Shown: positions 9,949-20,386 of the stretch, piece by piece
How the letters are laid out: every line of letters begins with the position of its first letter
Numbering within the stretch: the first letter of the stretch is position 1
Source: Rachicladosporium sp. CCFEE 5018
Taxonomy: Eukaryota; Ascomycota; Dothideomycetes; Cladosporiales; Cladosporiaceae
DNA: 64,000 nt
Assembly: GCA_002077045.2 (NCBI GenBank)
Contig: KZ111151.1
Location: 467,718 to 531,717, forward strand
Direction of reading: 5' to 3'
Translations under genes and position numbers: made by a program
Notes under the pieces: generated by a model
The model's input: only the letters and a program-made list of their open reading frames with translations
Database searches by the model: none
What the model was told of the DNA's origin: nothing

Positions 9949-11064
9949 TCAGTCTACTGCCTCCCTTGCCAGAGCTGCTTCTATGCGCTCCATGGCATCC
10001 ATTGCGTCTAGGCCACTCTTCTTCGACTCTTTTGCACTGGACTCGTCCTTGGCCACTACAACGACAACAGCTTCTACTGGCTGCTCTGGGTCTGATCCCC
10101 TCGAGCTCTGCGGGTTTCCACCATCCATCTTCGCGGCTAGTTGATCAAGGAACTGATCTGCCTCCACCTTTCTCCTCTCTCCCTCCTCCACCCTCCTCTT
10201 CGCCCTCACCCTCTCAGTCTCCTCTCTAGTCTCCTCCAATTCCTCCATCTGCTTCTTCCTCTCCTCCGCATCCCCACTGAATTGGAAGAACCCAGTCCCT
10301 TTCGTCCTCACCTCAGCATCAGCATCGAAATGCAGCTCAGGCGGCGGGGTCAGACTACGATCCCGCTTTTTGGCCAGCTCCGCCATCTGCTCCTCGATCT
10401 TCGCATCCGGTTTGAAAGCCTGATGCTGGATTGCATCGCCGTATAGTATGTTCGAAGGCGCCAGTGGTCTGGCTGTGAAGCGATCGCCTTTCATGTCCTC
10501 CAATCCCTTCGCCTGCCTCGCAACTTGCGCTGCTTGCAACCGAGTCCCTTGCCGTGTGCGGCCGAACTCGTCAACGTACTCGATCATCTCGTTCTCCTCG
10601 TCATCCTCATCATCATCCTCATCCTCTTCTTCAGCATCCACCCCACCACCACCCTCAGCCCACTTCCGATCAAAGTCAACCCCATACTTCCCCTCCTCAT
10701 CCTCGACATCCCCCCTCTTCATAGCAGCATACAGCCTCGCCTTCGCCTCCATCTTCCGCTTACTTCGTTCCCACACGCCCCTCTCCAAAGTCTCGCCATC
10801 AGTCGTGTGCTTCTGCTCGAAAGCCGGGGAGTCTACCTCATCGCGCTTCGCGCGCTTGGCTGTATTGGGGTTGTGGGATTTGAAAATATCGGATTTGGAG
10901 ATCCGGGACTTTGGGCGGGAGGTTGAGGTGGAGGGGGAGGTGTTTATGAGACTGCCGAGCTGGGAGGCGAAGGAGAGGGAGGTATTGCTGGAGATCTCTT
11001 TGTCGCCGCGGAGGCGCTTTTGGCGGTGGAAACCGTAGAGAGAGGCGGAGTCGGTGGTGGGCAT
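9949..11064 (-). CDS. CCDC174-like coiled-coil protein (DUF4078)
   Basis: 371 residues, single exon. Recognisable elements are EYVDEFGRTR after an acidic run (DAEEEDEDDDEDDEENE, about residues 142-158) and GTGFFQFSGDAEERKKQMEEL, followed by a long charged helix rich in E, R and K. These are the hallmarks of the CCDC174/DUF4078 family, whose animal member is nuclear and linked to the exon-junction complex and splicing. The N-terminus (LYGFHRQKRL) and a basic patch could direct nuclear import. The ATG at 11064 is the only sensible start. Its 3' end is convergent with the gene ending at 9780. Confidence 0.85.
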   Translation of the reverse strand: MPTTDSASLYGFHRQKRLRGDKEISSNTSLSFASQLGSLINTSPSTSTSRPKSRISKSDIFKSHNPNTAKRAKRDEVDSPAFEQKHTTDGETLERGVWERSKRKMEAKARLYAAMKRGDVEDEEGKYGVDFDRKWAEGGGGVDAEEEDEDDDEDDEENEMIEYVDEFGRTRQGTRLQAAQVARQAKGLEDMKGDRFTARPLAPSNILYGDAIQHQAFKPDAKIEEQMAELAKKRDRSLTPPPELHFDADAEVRTKGTGFFQFSGDAEERKKQMEELEETREETERVRAKRRVEEGERRKVEADQFLDQLAAKMDGGNPQSSRGSDPEQPVEAVVVVVAKDESSAKESKKSGLDAMDAMERIEAALAREAVD

Positions 11065-11886
11065 TGCGGTGTGCCTGAACGGGAGCGGTCACATTAGCAT
11101 CACAGCATCCGCATCGATGTTAGCGATGCAGTCACAAACAGATAATGCTTACCTAAGGGTTCGACCCCACTTATTTTCTAGCGCACGGATAGAACCGAAG
11201 GTGTTTGATTCACGTTTCGAGTGACCAGCGGCATCTACGCATCCACAAATCTATAGGTCAGCCTTCGCACTAGACTTCCTCTTCGCGTCTGATCGCTAAT
11301 GCTCCGCGGTTGTATCGCGAGAAGAGCTCGGCAGTCCACCCGAATGTCACCCTTTTGCAGGTGACCTATGCTATGTACAAGACATGGGCTGAGCTGAATG
11401 TCTCATCAACAAGCTCCAGGCTCCTCGACGCAAGCCACCAGAAAACTAGCTTCACGGACGACCACTCCGATCTTCGGGGGCCGCGCCAACTCCCAATATG
11501 GCGCCGCTAGACCTCGACACGTGTGGTGGCTTCGGCACGCGCTGCTCTGCTACAGGCCGTCAAGTCCTACATTGTTAGATGTCAGTCAGCCACTTTTTCT
11601 CACCTCAGATCCAGGCTTGCCTTTTCCTCTTAGAGTCTTGCTCAGACTGTGCGCAAGCTTTCGGCGACTCGCGATGGCAGATCTACTACTGCACAAGCGG
11701 CGTGGCTTTGGCTGTGAACGGCACGCATGGTCACGAGCGGGAGTAAGTCGCCATGGGCACCGCTTCGACAAGTACGGGTATGAGAGGCACTAGACGCCGC
11801 GTTATTCTGTGCAGTCAACACAGGTGTTGTTTGCTTTGATCATCTCCTTCAGCGTTGCCTTGGTCTCTGTGGACTAGACAGTGGCG
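11065..11886. other. Intergenic, possible 5' leader of the MFS gene
   Basis: About 820 bp between the divergent starts of the CCDC174-like and MFS genes. A 131-codon frame at 11398-11793 (+) begins with a Ser/Thr-rich stretch but has no recognisable domain. A GTAAGT at about 11751 with CTGTGCAG ending at 11814 could be a leader intron of the MFS transcript. Neither is certain. Confidence 0.3.
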
Positions 11887-13431
11887 ATGGTGTCTACCAC
11901 AGCAGCTTCTTGGAGGTCATCTACACCATTTATTACATTCGTTCTCTGTTACGCAATTTTCGTCGATCAATTCATCTTCGCTATCATTGTCCCTGTTGCA
12001 CCCTTTACACTCGAGCAGCGCAATCATGTACCCGCAGAGTCGGTGCAGCAATGGATCGCAGTACTGCTTGGAATATACGGCGCCGCGCAGTTCATCTGCT
12101 CTCCCATCTTCGGCTGGATTGCAGACCACACCCCGAATAGAAAGCTGCCCTTCAGGATTGGTCTGGTCGCCATCATCGCATCTACCGTTATGCTCTGGCT
12201 TGCGCCGTCTATACAGGTTGCAGTTCTTGCACGTGTAATACAAGGCGCTGCGGATGCGATCGTTTGGGTGACAAGCCTTGCCATCATGGCAGACACTGTC
12301 GGTCAGGAGCATGTTGGAGAATACATGGGCTACATCGCCATAGGAGTCAATGCTGGATCTGTCATTGGACCCTTGCTTGGGGGAGTAGTCTTCGCGAAGC
12401 TGGGCTACAATGCAGTCTTCATCATGGCAATGATCACTCTGGCCGGCGATGTTGTGCTGCGTTTCTTGATGCTTGAAAAGCCAGTGTCGCAACCAGAAAT
12501 CAACATATCGACTCTCGAGATGGCCGAGGTTCGGTTCGCACCCAACGAGGATAACGACGCTCTCGAGTACGATGGCAAGTCCATGCTAAAAGTCAACGTG
12601 ACAGTCTCTGTGCACTCGAGCTGCTCATCACTGCCAGAGCTGCTCCAGCCTCTGCCACCGCGATCGAACGGCCGGTCCGGAACTCCGTCGATCTACGGTG
12701 ACAGCATTGCTTACTCTTGCACAAGCTCGTATCTGGACCTTATCGAGTCGATGCCTGCTCAACCACCCATGTCCACGACAATCTCTGCTCGCAAGACCCG
12801 ACAACTGCCCGCCGTACTCTTACTGCTGCTCTCGCCTCGCTTCTTCGTCGCCTTGTGGGGAGTCTTCGTGCAGTCAGTGGTAGGCGTCAGCTTCAAGACT
12901 GCTTTACCTCTTTATCTTGAGGAGCTGTTCGGCTGGGGTGCGATTCAAGCCGGTCTTGCATTCCTACCACTCGCCATCCCTTCGCTGTTGGGCCCACTCT
13001 TCGGCTGGATGGCAGATCGCTACGGACCACGCTGGGTCGCAACAATTGCTTTCGCCGCGATGTGCCCTCTCGTCATCTTACTCCGAATCGTGTCACAGAA
13101 CACTGTGCATGACAAAGTCGTGCTTTTCGTCTTACTCGGCTCGATCGGTATTGGTCCGGAGGCTGCATTCACACCTCTGACGGCCGACATCACGGCTGTG
13201 GCAACGGAATTTGACGAAGCAAAAGTTTGACGCAAAGGCGCGTCGTATGCGCAAGCGTCTGGTCTGTTCAGCGCGGCTTTCGCTCTGGGCAATACAGTGG
13301 GCCCGCTGGCAACGAGTAGACTGATGGACGTCGGAGGATGGGGCACGATGAATCTGGTGATGGGTGCTGTGATTGGGGCCAGTGCTATGCCTATCGTGCT
13401 GTTATGTGGTGGGTGGCTGTGGAAAAAGTGA
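11887..13431 (+). CDS. MFS transporter interrupted by an in-frame TGA
   Basis: A drug/amine-type major facilitator with about 12 predicted helices. GWIADHTPNRK after helix 2 matches the MFS loop motif, and GWMADRYGPRW repeats it in the second half. The long central loop after ISTLEMAE is hydrophilic. The frame reads 447 residues to a TGA at 13228-13230 (after FDEAKV), then stays open in the same frame for 66 more codons (KGASYAQASGLFSAAF..., GWGTMNLVMGA...) to TGA at 13429-13431. The downstream part is clearly the last two helices, so the stop truncates a transporter that was once full length. It may be a pseudogene, a sequencing error or a readthrough stop. The ATG at 11887 is the first in frame. 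Confidence 0.8.
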
Positions 13432-13752
13432 AAAGTATCGAATTGTTGGGCATTTGCTGGGATTAGCGATGGCGTTCTGGAAGCAAAATAGCGATTTGAG
13501 TCACTGTTCGACATTTGTACATATTCAGCGTTGACTGTCCGTCTGGATGCTGGGAACTTTGTCTCATGCCTTATGTTGCTCATCAGCCAAGGGTCACTGT
13601 AGTTTTGTCCATTGGTAGGCTCACTAACCTTGTGTCGATCACTGCACCCCGCTGTTCTTGACGTTGCCCCACCTAAATTCCAATGGCCCTCATCTGGAAA
13701 GAATCGAAGAAAGACATTCGTTTATTTTCGCACCACACCCTTCGTCAACACC
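13432..13752. promoter_or_regulatory. Homoserine dehydrogenase upstream region
   Basis: 321 bp between the MFS terminal stop and the ATG of the homoserine dehydrogenase gene. No defined site is recognised. Confidence 0.3.
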
Positions 13753-14877
13753 ATGGCTACTGGGAAGACCATCTACATAGCCGTCGTCGGCGTCGGTGGC
13801 GTTGGGCAGGCTTTCCTCGGCCAGCTCGCCCAGCTGCAACAGAGACTTGCAAAGAAGTCTCCATCCACAAACCTTAATCTCGTCCTCGTTCGCCGCAGCA
13901 CGAAACAGCTCTCATCTCCTGACTACAAACCGATCAACATTGGCACGGCACTAGCAGAACTCGACAAAGTCACCACGCCGTTTCCGCAACTCATCGAGTC
14001 TGTCAATTACCTTGCCAAAGCCCCTGGGAAAGTCGTGCTAGTTGATAATACCTCGGACCTGGACTTCGCGACCGTGTATCCCTTGGTGCTCAGTAAGGGA
14101 ATCTCCATCGTGACGCCTAATAAGAAGGCGTTTTCGCATACTTTCTCGCTGTGGACGAGGATCTTCGAGGCGGCTGCGAACGGCTCTGGTCCAGAAGGCA
14201 ACGGTTTCGTGTTTCACGAAAGCAGCGTTGGCGCCGGCCTACCGGTCCTCAGTACTCTCAATGAGCTGGTGGAGACTGGCGACGAAGTGACGAAGATCGA
14301 GGGTGTCTTCAGTGGCACGATGTCGTTTCTGTTCAACTCGTTCCAGCCTGTGGCTGGAGGTGGCGGAACTTTCGCGGCCGAAGTCAAGAAAGCGAAAGAC
14401 CTTGGCTACACTGAGCCGGACCCACGAGACGATCTGAACGGACTCGATGTGGCAAGGAAGCTGACAATACTGGCAAGGATTGCTGGCTTGCCCGTGGAGT
14501 CGCCGACCAGCTTCCCTGTACAGTCACTCATCCCTGCTGAGCTGGAGAACTGCAAGTCCGGAGACGACTTTCTAGCACGACTGCCCGAGTTCGACAACCG
14601 AATGGACGAAGTGAAAGCCAAGGCCGCGAAGGAAGGCAAAGTCGTGAGGTTCGTGGGCAGCATCAATGTGGGGTCGAAGGAGGTGAAGGTCGGCTTGGAG
14701 AGCTTCGACAAGAGTCACCCCATCGCAGCACTCAAGGGGAGCGACAACATCATCAGCTTCTACACGAAGCGATACGGTAGCAATCCTCTGATCGTACAAG
14801 GAGCTGGTGCTGGTGGGGAGGTGACTGCAATGGGTGTGACTGGGGATTTGATCAAAGTCATCAAGCTGTTGAGATAG
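13753..14877 (+). CDS. hom6: Homoserine dehydrogenase
   Basis: 374 residues, single exon, close to yeast Hom6 (359). It reduces aspartate semialdehyde to homoserine with NAD(P)H, feeding threonine, isoleucine and methionine synthesis in the cytosol. Visible are the Rossmann loop VVGVGGVGQAFL (about residues 11-22), the conserved VDNTSDLDFA and VTPNKKAFS, the family signature ESSVGAGLPVL, and GVFSGTMSFLFN in the catalytic domain, ending with GAGAGGEVTAMGV. It is monofunctional, with no aspartokinase domain, as in other fungi. I start at the ATG in ACACCATGGCTACTGG. The in-frame upstream extension to 13612 is not conserved-looking. Confidence 0.95.
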   Translation: MATGKTIYIAVVGVGGVGQAFLGQLAQLQQRLAKKSPSTNLNLVLVRRSTKQLSSPDYKPINIGTALAELDKVTTPFPQLIESVNYLAKAPGKVVLVDNTSDLDFATVYPLVLSKGISIVTPNKKAFSHTFSLWTRIFEAAANGSGPEGNGFVFHESSVGAGLPVLSTLNELVETGDEVTKIEGVFSGTMSFLFNSFQPVAGGGGTFAAEVKKAKDLGYTEPDPRDDLNGLDVARKLTILARIAGLPVESPTSFPVQSLIPAELENCKSGDDFLARLPEFDNRMDEVKAKAAKEGKVVRFVGSINVGSKEVKVGLESFDKSHPIAALKGSDNIISFYTKRYGSNPLIVQGAGAGGEVTAMGVTGDLIKVIKLLR

Positions 14878-14907
14878 TCTCCGGCTGTGGGTATTCAAAA
14901 GCGTGGG

Positions 14908-16066
14908 CTAGTCTATCTCTGGTACGGGCAGTCCGTTGTATAGCTTCATCCTTAGACCCAGATGCTTCATGGCGGCCATGGCTTTCTCTTCTCGCAGCTT
15001 CCTCGAGTCCTCCTCGCTGACTAGTACGAAATCATAGACAATAGTCTTCGTGCCCTCTTTGACGCCGTATGTCTTCGCCTGCTCTGCGTTGACCGTACCG
15101 AGATCTATCAGCAGCGACTCCTTGACGCCGAAGACCGCATCCGAAGTCTCATATGGATCGCCTCGCAAGTACAGCGCTCTGCAAGGCTGTCAGTACGGCG
15201 CCCGAGCCCTCATCACCGTACAACCATCACTCACGTAATCAGATGATCAAACCCCTCCTTCTCAAACATGAAATGCATATGGCCTAGGGATTGTTAGCTC
15301 TCGCTACCTTTATGCGCCTCCCGGCCCACGACTTACTAGGCCTGTAACAGTGTCGCTTCAACAGCTTCAACAACTTCCCCACCGGCCCATCATGCGGGAT
15401 CGGGTAAGGCACAGGCACAATCGCCTTGAACCAGAACTTCCCCTCCTTATCACTATGCATCACAGCCCTCTGATCCGGCTGTTCTCGCCCCTCATACTGC
15501 ACATCGTACTTTCCCTTACTGTCCGTCTCCCAGATATCGATCTTCACGTCTGAGACGGGTTTGCCGGAGCGGTCTTTGATGGTGCAGAGGACCAGGCAGG
15601 GTTCGCCGTCGGGGTCGTGGGCTATTTGCGTGCCGTTGGGTTCGGAGAGGGCGTCGTGGGTGTGGAAGGGGCCCAGGACCGTGCCTTCGGTTGAGTCGGC
15701 GGGTTTGGGGTGGTCTATGCTGTCTACGAGGAGAGAGAGGCCGAGAATGTCGGAGAGGAGGATGAATTCCTGGAATGCAGCGTGTCAGGTCGCGGTAAGC
15801 TCGGTGCGGCTGCCTGTGGGCTAGCCTACCTGCCGCACATCTGTGCAGATCTGTCCGACCGCCGTCAGGAATTGGATCGCGGCTAGCCACTCGTTATGAC
15901 TGAGTCGCGTCTCTCGTGCGAAGTCATGGACGTGCTGTACGAGCCTTTCTAGCAGATACTTGAGCCTAAGGTCAGGACATTGGGAGTTTATGAGCTTGAC
16001 ATTGTCGGTGATGTTATCAATCGTGAGGTCTTTCAATGGTGGAACATCGACCTCGCTAGGATCCAT
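14908..16066 (-). CDS. Intradiol ring-cleavage dioxygenase (catechol/hydroxyquinol 1,2-dioxygenase type)
   Basis: Four exons in transcript order (16066-15830, 15769-15337, 15283-15235, 15178-14908) with introns of 60, 53 and 56 nt give 329 residues. The N-terminal helical linker domain is followed by GTVLGPFH, then the catalytic sandwich. Iron ligands expected for the family are present: Tyr in KGKYDVQY, Tyr in PVPYPIPHDG, and two His in SHMHF. RGDPYETSDAVFGV is the usual C-terminal signature. It is a non-haem Fe(III) enzyme opening catechol or hydroxyquinol between the hydroxyls to muconates (beta-ketoadipate route). Catechol versus hydroxyquinol cannot be decided. The ATG at 16066 is the first true ATG; its neighbour at 16904 is a quinate-pathway enzyme on the same strand. 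Confidence 0.9.
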
Positions 16067-16454
16067 GATGGATGAATTGTGGGATGACAATCCTTCGGAG
16101 CGCTACTGCTGAAGGACCTCTGATGGAAGGAGACATCTTCAAATGCTAAAATGTATTATGAAGTCTTGTACTCTTATTCGGCAGTTCAATCCATGAGCTC
16201 TGCAATCTGATGATGTCTACCCAACTTTGCCCCGCAATGTGGAGGGTCCACTGCAAGCCGTCCGAAGTGCCGCAAGCTACATGTACATTTACTAGTACGG
16301 TAACTGCAGAGTACGCTCCGTGTCAAGCCATCGATACTTGCAAAACAGCAGTGATCAGAGATTCGGACCGGATAGTCATCTCCCAATTTTTCTATTGCCC
16401 AGCGTTGCAATTCCGCATCGCTGCTCAGATTGCTAGCGACTTCCAGCAAGGCTC

Positions 16455-16904
16455 TCAAGTTTTCGATGCTTTCAGCCGTTCGTCGACAAATTGCAAGGCT
16501 GCAGAATATCCGAAGACACCCAGCCCACAGATCACAGCAACAGCCTTGTCGCTCAGGAATGACTTATGCCGAAACTCCTCGCGTGCATGTACATTGCTAA
16601 TATGCACCTCAACAAAAGGAATCGCGACTCCAGCCAGCGCGTCTCGCAGCGCGACGCTCGTGTGAGTGAGGCCTCCCGGGTTGATGATGATGTATTCGAC
16701 GTTTCCTCGGGCCTCATGAATGCGGTCGATGATGGCGCCCTCGTGGTTTGATTGGAAGCTTTGCAATGTGATGCCAAGTGTCTCGCCCTGTGTCTTCGTG
16801 TTCGCCTCGACGTTGGAGAGCGTGGTGCTGCCGTAGATGTGTGGTTCTCGGGTGCCTAGGAGGTTGAGGTTGGGTCCGTTGATGAGTAGGACTGTTCTAT
16901 CCAT
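16455..16904 (-). CDS. qutE: Type II 3-dehydroquinate dehydratase (catabolic)
   Basis: 149 residues, single exon, the normal type II length. LLINGPNLNLLGTREPHIYG carries the active-site Asn and the catalytic Arg/Tyr loop. NPGGLTHTSVALRDAL and EVHISNVHAREEFRHKS carry the catalytic His and substrate-phosphate-site residues. The enzyme dehydrates 3-dehydroquinate to 3-dehydroshikimate. In Pezizomycotina the biosynthetic type I activity sits in the AROM protein, while this separate type II form serves quinate breakdown. It lies about 390 bp upstream of the co-directional intradiol dioxygenase, consistent with a small aromatic-catabolism pair. Other qut genes are not in the window. Confidence 0.93.
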   Translation of the reverse strand: MDRTVLLINGPNLNLLGTREPHIYGSTTLSNVEANTKTQGETLGITLQSFQSNHEGAIIDRIHEARGNVEYIIINPGGLTHTSVALRDALAGVAIPFVEVHISNVHAREEFRHKSFLSDKAVAVICGLGVFGYSAALQFVDERLKASKT

Positions 16905-17626
16905 GGTAAACGCGTCTCTGAATGATTGGCTGATGGGATCTTGTCGTAGAGGAGACAGTGAAGCTTGCAGCAGTTCTGTGATGGCAGAATAGTCACGTCA
17001 ATAAAAGGCAATGGACAGTACTTTGCGCGTAGGAAGAGGAAGAACGCTCAGCCGTCCATGACATTGACAGGAATGGCTTTGAAACGCGGATACATGTATG
17101 ATGCCTTTCCCGTAGACCACCTCTAGAGTGCCGCAGAATGTCGCGACCGGAAAGCTCAGCTACGTTCTACTATGGAATAATAGTATGTATCGTTATGATG
17201 AAGTGGTTCGATCGACCGCGGCCACCTCACCACCCGTTGCATGCTCGGCCTTGGCGTGGTCAAGGACTCTATGTTTGCACGACTTTGTGTTCCGCAATCT
17301 CTACCACTCGACCGGCCGCAATTTACAATAGTTGCACCCGTCATCAAAGCCACATGTTCTTGCGGGTGCGACTGTCATCGCAATCGGTGTTCAGTGCATC
17401 TGCTGTGATCGGAAATGCGACGGGCGACGACTATAGCCTGTCAGGAGGCGTTGTGAGGAAAGTCCTTGGTCGTTGACAATCGCGATCCTAACAGAGCTAA
17501 GTCTATGAGCACTACAGCCAAATCACCTCTCAACCACCTCTGATTCGCACTTGGGGAAGGGTATCGCACGGATCACGAGTAATTTGATTCCTTGTTGCTA
17601 CGGACTGCGCACGCTCGGTCTGGAGG
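16905..17626. other. Intergenic, divergent promoter region
   Basis: About 720 bp upstream of both the dehydroquinase (-) and the first F-box copy (+). No convincing coding frame or named site. Confidence 0.3.
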
Positions 17627-18822
17627 ATGGTCATCCAGCATGCGCTCACGAGCTTGCCCGAGGAGTTGGTTGAGTTGATCGCCCAGGGCCTTGACCTCGT
17701 GGACTTTTGCATTTTGCGACTGGCGAACGCCAAGCTCGCGTCCAAAGCGTCTCAAGGTCATTTCCGGTCTCACTTCGTTACTAAGAGAGCGAGAGTCTCT
17801 CACAGGACCTTTCGCTATCTTGCGGCGGCCACTAGACCTGGTCGGCTCGGCTGTCTTCTGAAAAATTTGACAATCGTAGGAGTAATGAGTCCGGGACATA
17901 GCGAACAAAATGAACCATAGGACCACGCCGATGCTGCTCTCCTAAGCCAGGCTATGATGAATATACGCACTCACTCGAGCAGCGATCGCCTCCGGAGTCT
18001 GGGTATTTCAGTAGATGCTACGACCGCCAGGACGTCTCCACACCACAATCTGGTCCACGCCGGGTCAAAGATTCGACAATGCGCCCGAGACACAGAAAGC
18101 CTTGTCATACGAGCGGTCGAAGCGTCATCTCTATCATTTGATGGGTTGGACCTATACAGCTCCATCGGACGTTGCGCAATCAGTCCGCGCCGATTGCAAA
18201 CCCTGTGCAACGCTTTCGACATATCTGGACTTCAGAGTCTCTCGCTGGCGTTGTCCAGCAACGAAAGTAACGAGACGTGTAGCGGAGACGCAGGACAAGC
18301 TCAGTATATTGTCCGCTTACTCTCTCAGACGAAGCAGCTGAGACGGCTGGATCTAAGGTGGTACTCTCTTCACGAGCCCCCTTCAAGCACGGCAGAGTCG
18401 ACATCACAGCACTGTCGACCCTTTCACTTACCAGTATTACTCTTCGTGGTCTGAGTACTACTTGTGGAGGTCTATCAGGTTTCATCTTTCAGAACCCACA
18501 AATCGAGGATCTGCGTCTCGAGGGATTGCGTCTCGAAATGGGCAAGTTTGACGTGGTGTTGACGCACGTCGCCGATCTTCCTGCACTAAGACATCTTCTC
18601 CTGAGTGACCTTAAGGAATGCGGTGGGAAGACACTGCAGTTCTTGGGCGCGACAGGTGACCGCCTCTACTGGCATCGCGGCCCCCCGACATGGATCGAGC
18701 GAGATGGCCCCGAGGCACGAGCACCTATTGCATACAAAGTGATGAGAGCGCGTATAAGAGACCATCCATCGACGATAAAATGGTTCTTGCGCGAGAAGCC
18801 TGACCGATATGGCTCTTCCTGA
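17627..18822 (+). pseudogene. F-box protein, tandem copy A, disrupted
   Basis: The start MVIQHALTSLPEELVELIAQ, with DLVDFCILRLANAKLASKAS, is an F-box. It is followed by a region with LRR-like segments (LQSLSLAL, LRRLDLRW, IEDLRLEGLRLE). The frame stops at TAG 17918-17920 after 97 codons, but the same frame is then open to 18454. The C-terminal third lies in the +2 frame up to 18822, so a second lesion (frameshift, or an unusual 38-nt intron) lies at about 18358-18400. Throughout it aligns with copy B at 19091-20386. A 45-nt GT..TAG intron (17877-17921 region) could remove the first stop, so a rare-intron model cannot be excluded. Confidence 0.6.
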
Positions 18823-19090
18823 TGTCCTCACGCAGCGTGCTCAACACAGTGGTGCCCACGAGTCTTCCGATGGCACCTTGAGGCAGGACTTATCCGCTAA
18901 ACTTCGTTGATCTCGTCAATGCCACATGCGAACACTCTATAGTCTGTTACTACCCTCACGATGAGATTCCCATTGCTTGACTACTTGCAAACGTACTGAG
19001 AGCTATCTCTCTGACTTTAGTGCGGTCGCTGGTCCGAGCTCAGCATGAGCTCGGTGGCTGCCTGGGGAGGCTGAGGGCTGACTGTGCCAC

Positions 19091-20386
19091 ATGGAGACCT
19101 CCATCAAGGTGCAGCTCTGCCATGCCGTTGCGGTCTTCGACGACCGTTCGTCTCTTGCCGTCATGGAGATGATTTCCGCTGCTGGATTTGTGGACCTCCC
19201 CGAAGAGCTTTGCGAACTTGTCGCCGCTCAAATCGACTTCGGCGATCTATGCAGCTTGCGACTGAGCGCTCGTGAGATCGCCTCAAAGGTGTCGCATGGA
19301 CGCTTCAAGTCTCATTTCATGGGTGCTACCCTGAAGCTTTCTTACGGATCATGTCAATCCTTCGCAGCGGTGACAGAGCACGGTGGACTCAGTTGCATGC
19401 TAGAGAACCTTACGATCGTAGGCTTGCCTGATCTGCCAGGCCAAGACATAGTCTCTTCCGAGGCCGACGGCCCAGGCATGACTGTATGTCTGACTCAAGC
19501 CCTGAGTAATCTGCGACTACACTCCAGATCCGGCAGTCTACGCTCGCTGGTTCTCTCGGTCCAAGATGCAGTCACTAGGGATCACCATTATCATGTCGCT
19601 ATGTACTCCAAGGACCAGATTCGAGCATGCGCATTCAGCACGGAACGCATCGTCGCACAGGCCGTGAAGGCTTCTGCTATACCGATCGAAACTGTGGAAC
19701 TTTACGGCTCGGTAAGTCGTTGTGCTATGAGCTTTAGCCGTATCGAGTACTTCGGAGCGGTACTCGAGGTTTCGTGACTGAAGTCGTTTGTTCTGGTCGT
19801 CACCTCCAACGAGAAGCTTGAGGACGGCGGATATCATATCGATCAGTCGCACAATATCAGCGCACTGCTCACCCAGCTGTCTCAGCTAGAGCGACTCGAC
19901 CTGCGTTGGTGCAATGCGCGCCGTACGGATCTGACTGGTGCCGATCTCATAGACCGCTTGTTCTTCGCCGGCGTGGCCCCGTTATCGTTCACTTCACTCA
20001 ACGACCTGTCATTGAAAGGCATCTACACCACCTCAACCGACCTGCTGACGTTCCTGCAGCGCCACGTACAACTTCGTAATCTCTGCCTCGAAAGAGTGAA
20101 GCTGCTGGATGGCACGTTCGATCCAATCTTCGGCCACATGTCGGATATCATGGAGCTCGACTCGTTCTACATGTGTGACTTGTCGCATGCTTCCGAATTT
20201 GCCAGACTCCAGTTCATTGGCGTCGTTGGGAGGAATCTCTATGGTCACGGAGGACCTCCTACTCGGATCCGCCGAGAAGGGGTGCACACGCGGGAAAGAC
20301 TGCAGTATAAGATCATCACTGAGCGAGTAAGAGGTGATGGTCGCAACCAGCGGTACTATCGCGACGTAAAGGATCGTTTCGATTGA
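19091..20386 (+). pseudogene. F-box protein, tandem copy B, one in-frame stop
   Basis: A paralogue of copy A: FVDLPEELCELVAAQIDFGDLCSLRL is the F-box, followed by SLRSLVLSVQD, LERLDLRWCNAR, LNDLSLKGIY and LRNLCLERVKL as LRR-like strands. The frame runs 228 codons to TGA 19775-19777 and then stays open in the same frame for 202 codons to 20386. At the aligned place copy A has GGA (18227-18229), so a single G-to-T change explains the stop. The start is 19091, or the internal ATG at 19163, which lines up better with copy A. If the stop is real, the product keeps the F-box but loses the second half of the repeat region. Confidence 0.65.

Noticed and set aside
11398..11793. 131-codon plus-strand frame with a Ser/Thr/Gln-rich start
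   Set aside because: No family resemblance. It lies in the long leader/promoter region of the MFS gene and overlaps a plausible leader intron donor.
13200..13250. Short intron to remove the TGA in the MFS gene
   Set aside because: GT..AG pairs around the stop are 13-28 nt apart, too short, and longer ones would delete conserved helix sequence.
18358..18409. 52-nt intron to repair the frame change in F-box copy A
   Set aside because: Splice signals fit but the length leaves the wrong frame. Only a 38-nt version restores frame, which is shorter than any other intron in the window.
17627..20386. RIP as the cause of the F-box lesions
   Set aside because: The clear substitution (GGA to TGA) is a G-to-T transversion, not the C-to-T change of RIP, and the copies are already much diverged.
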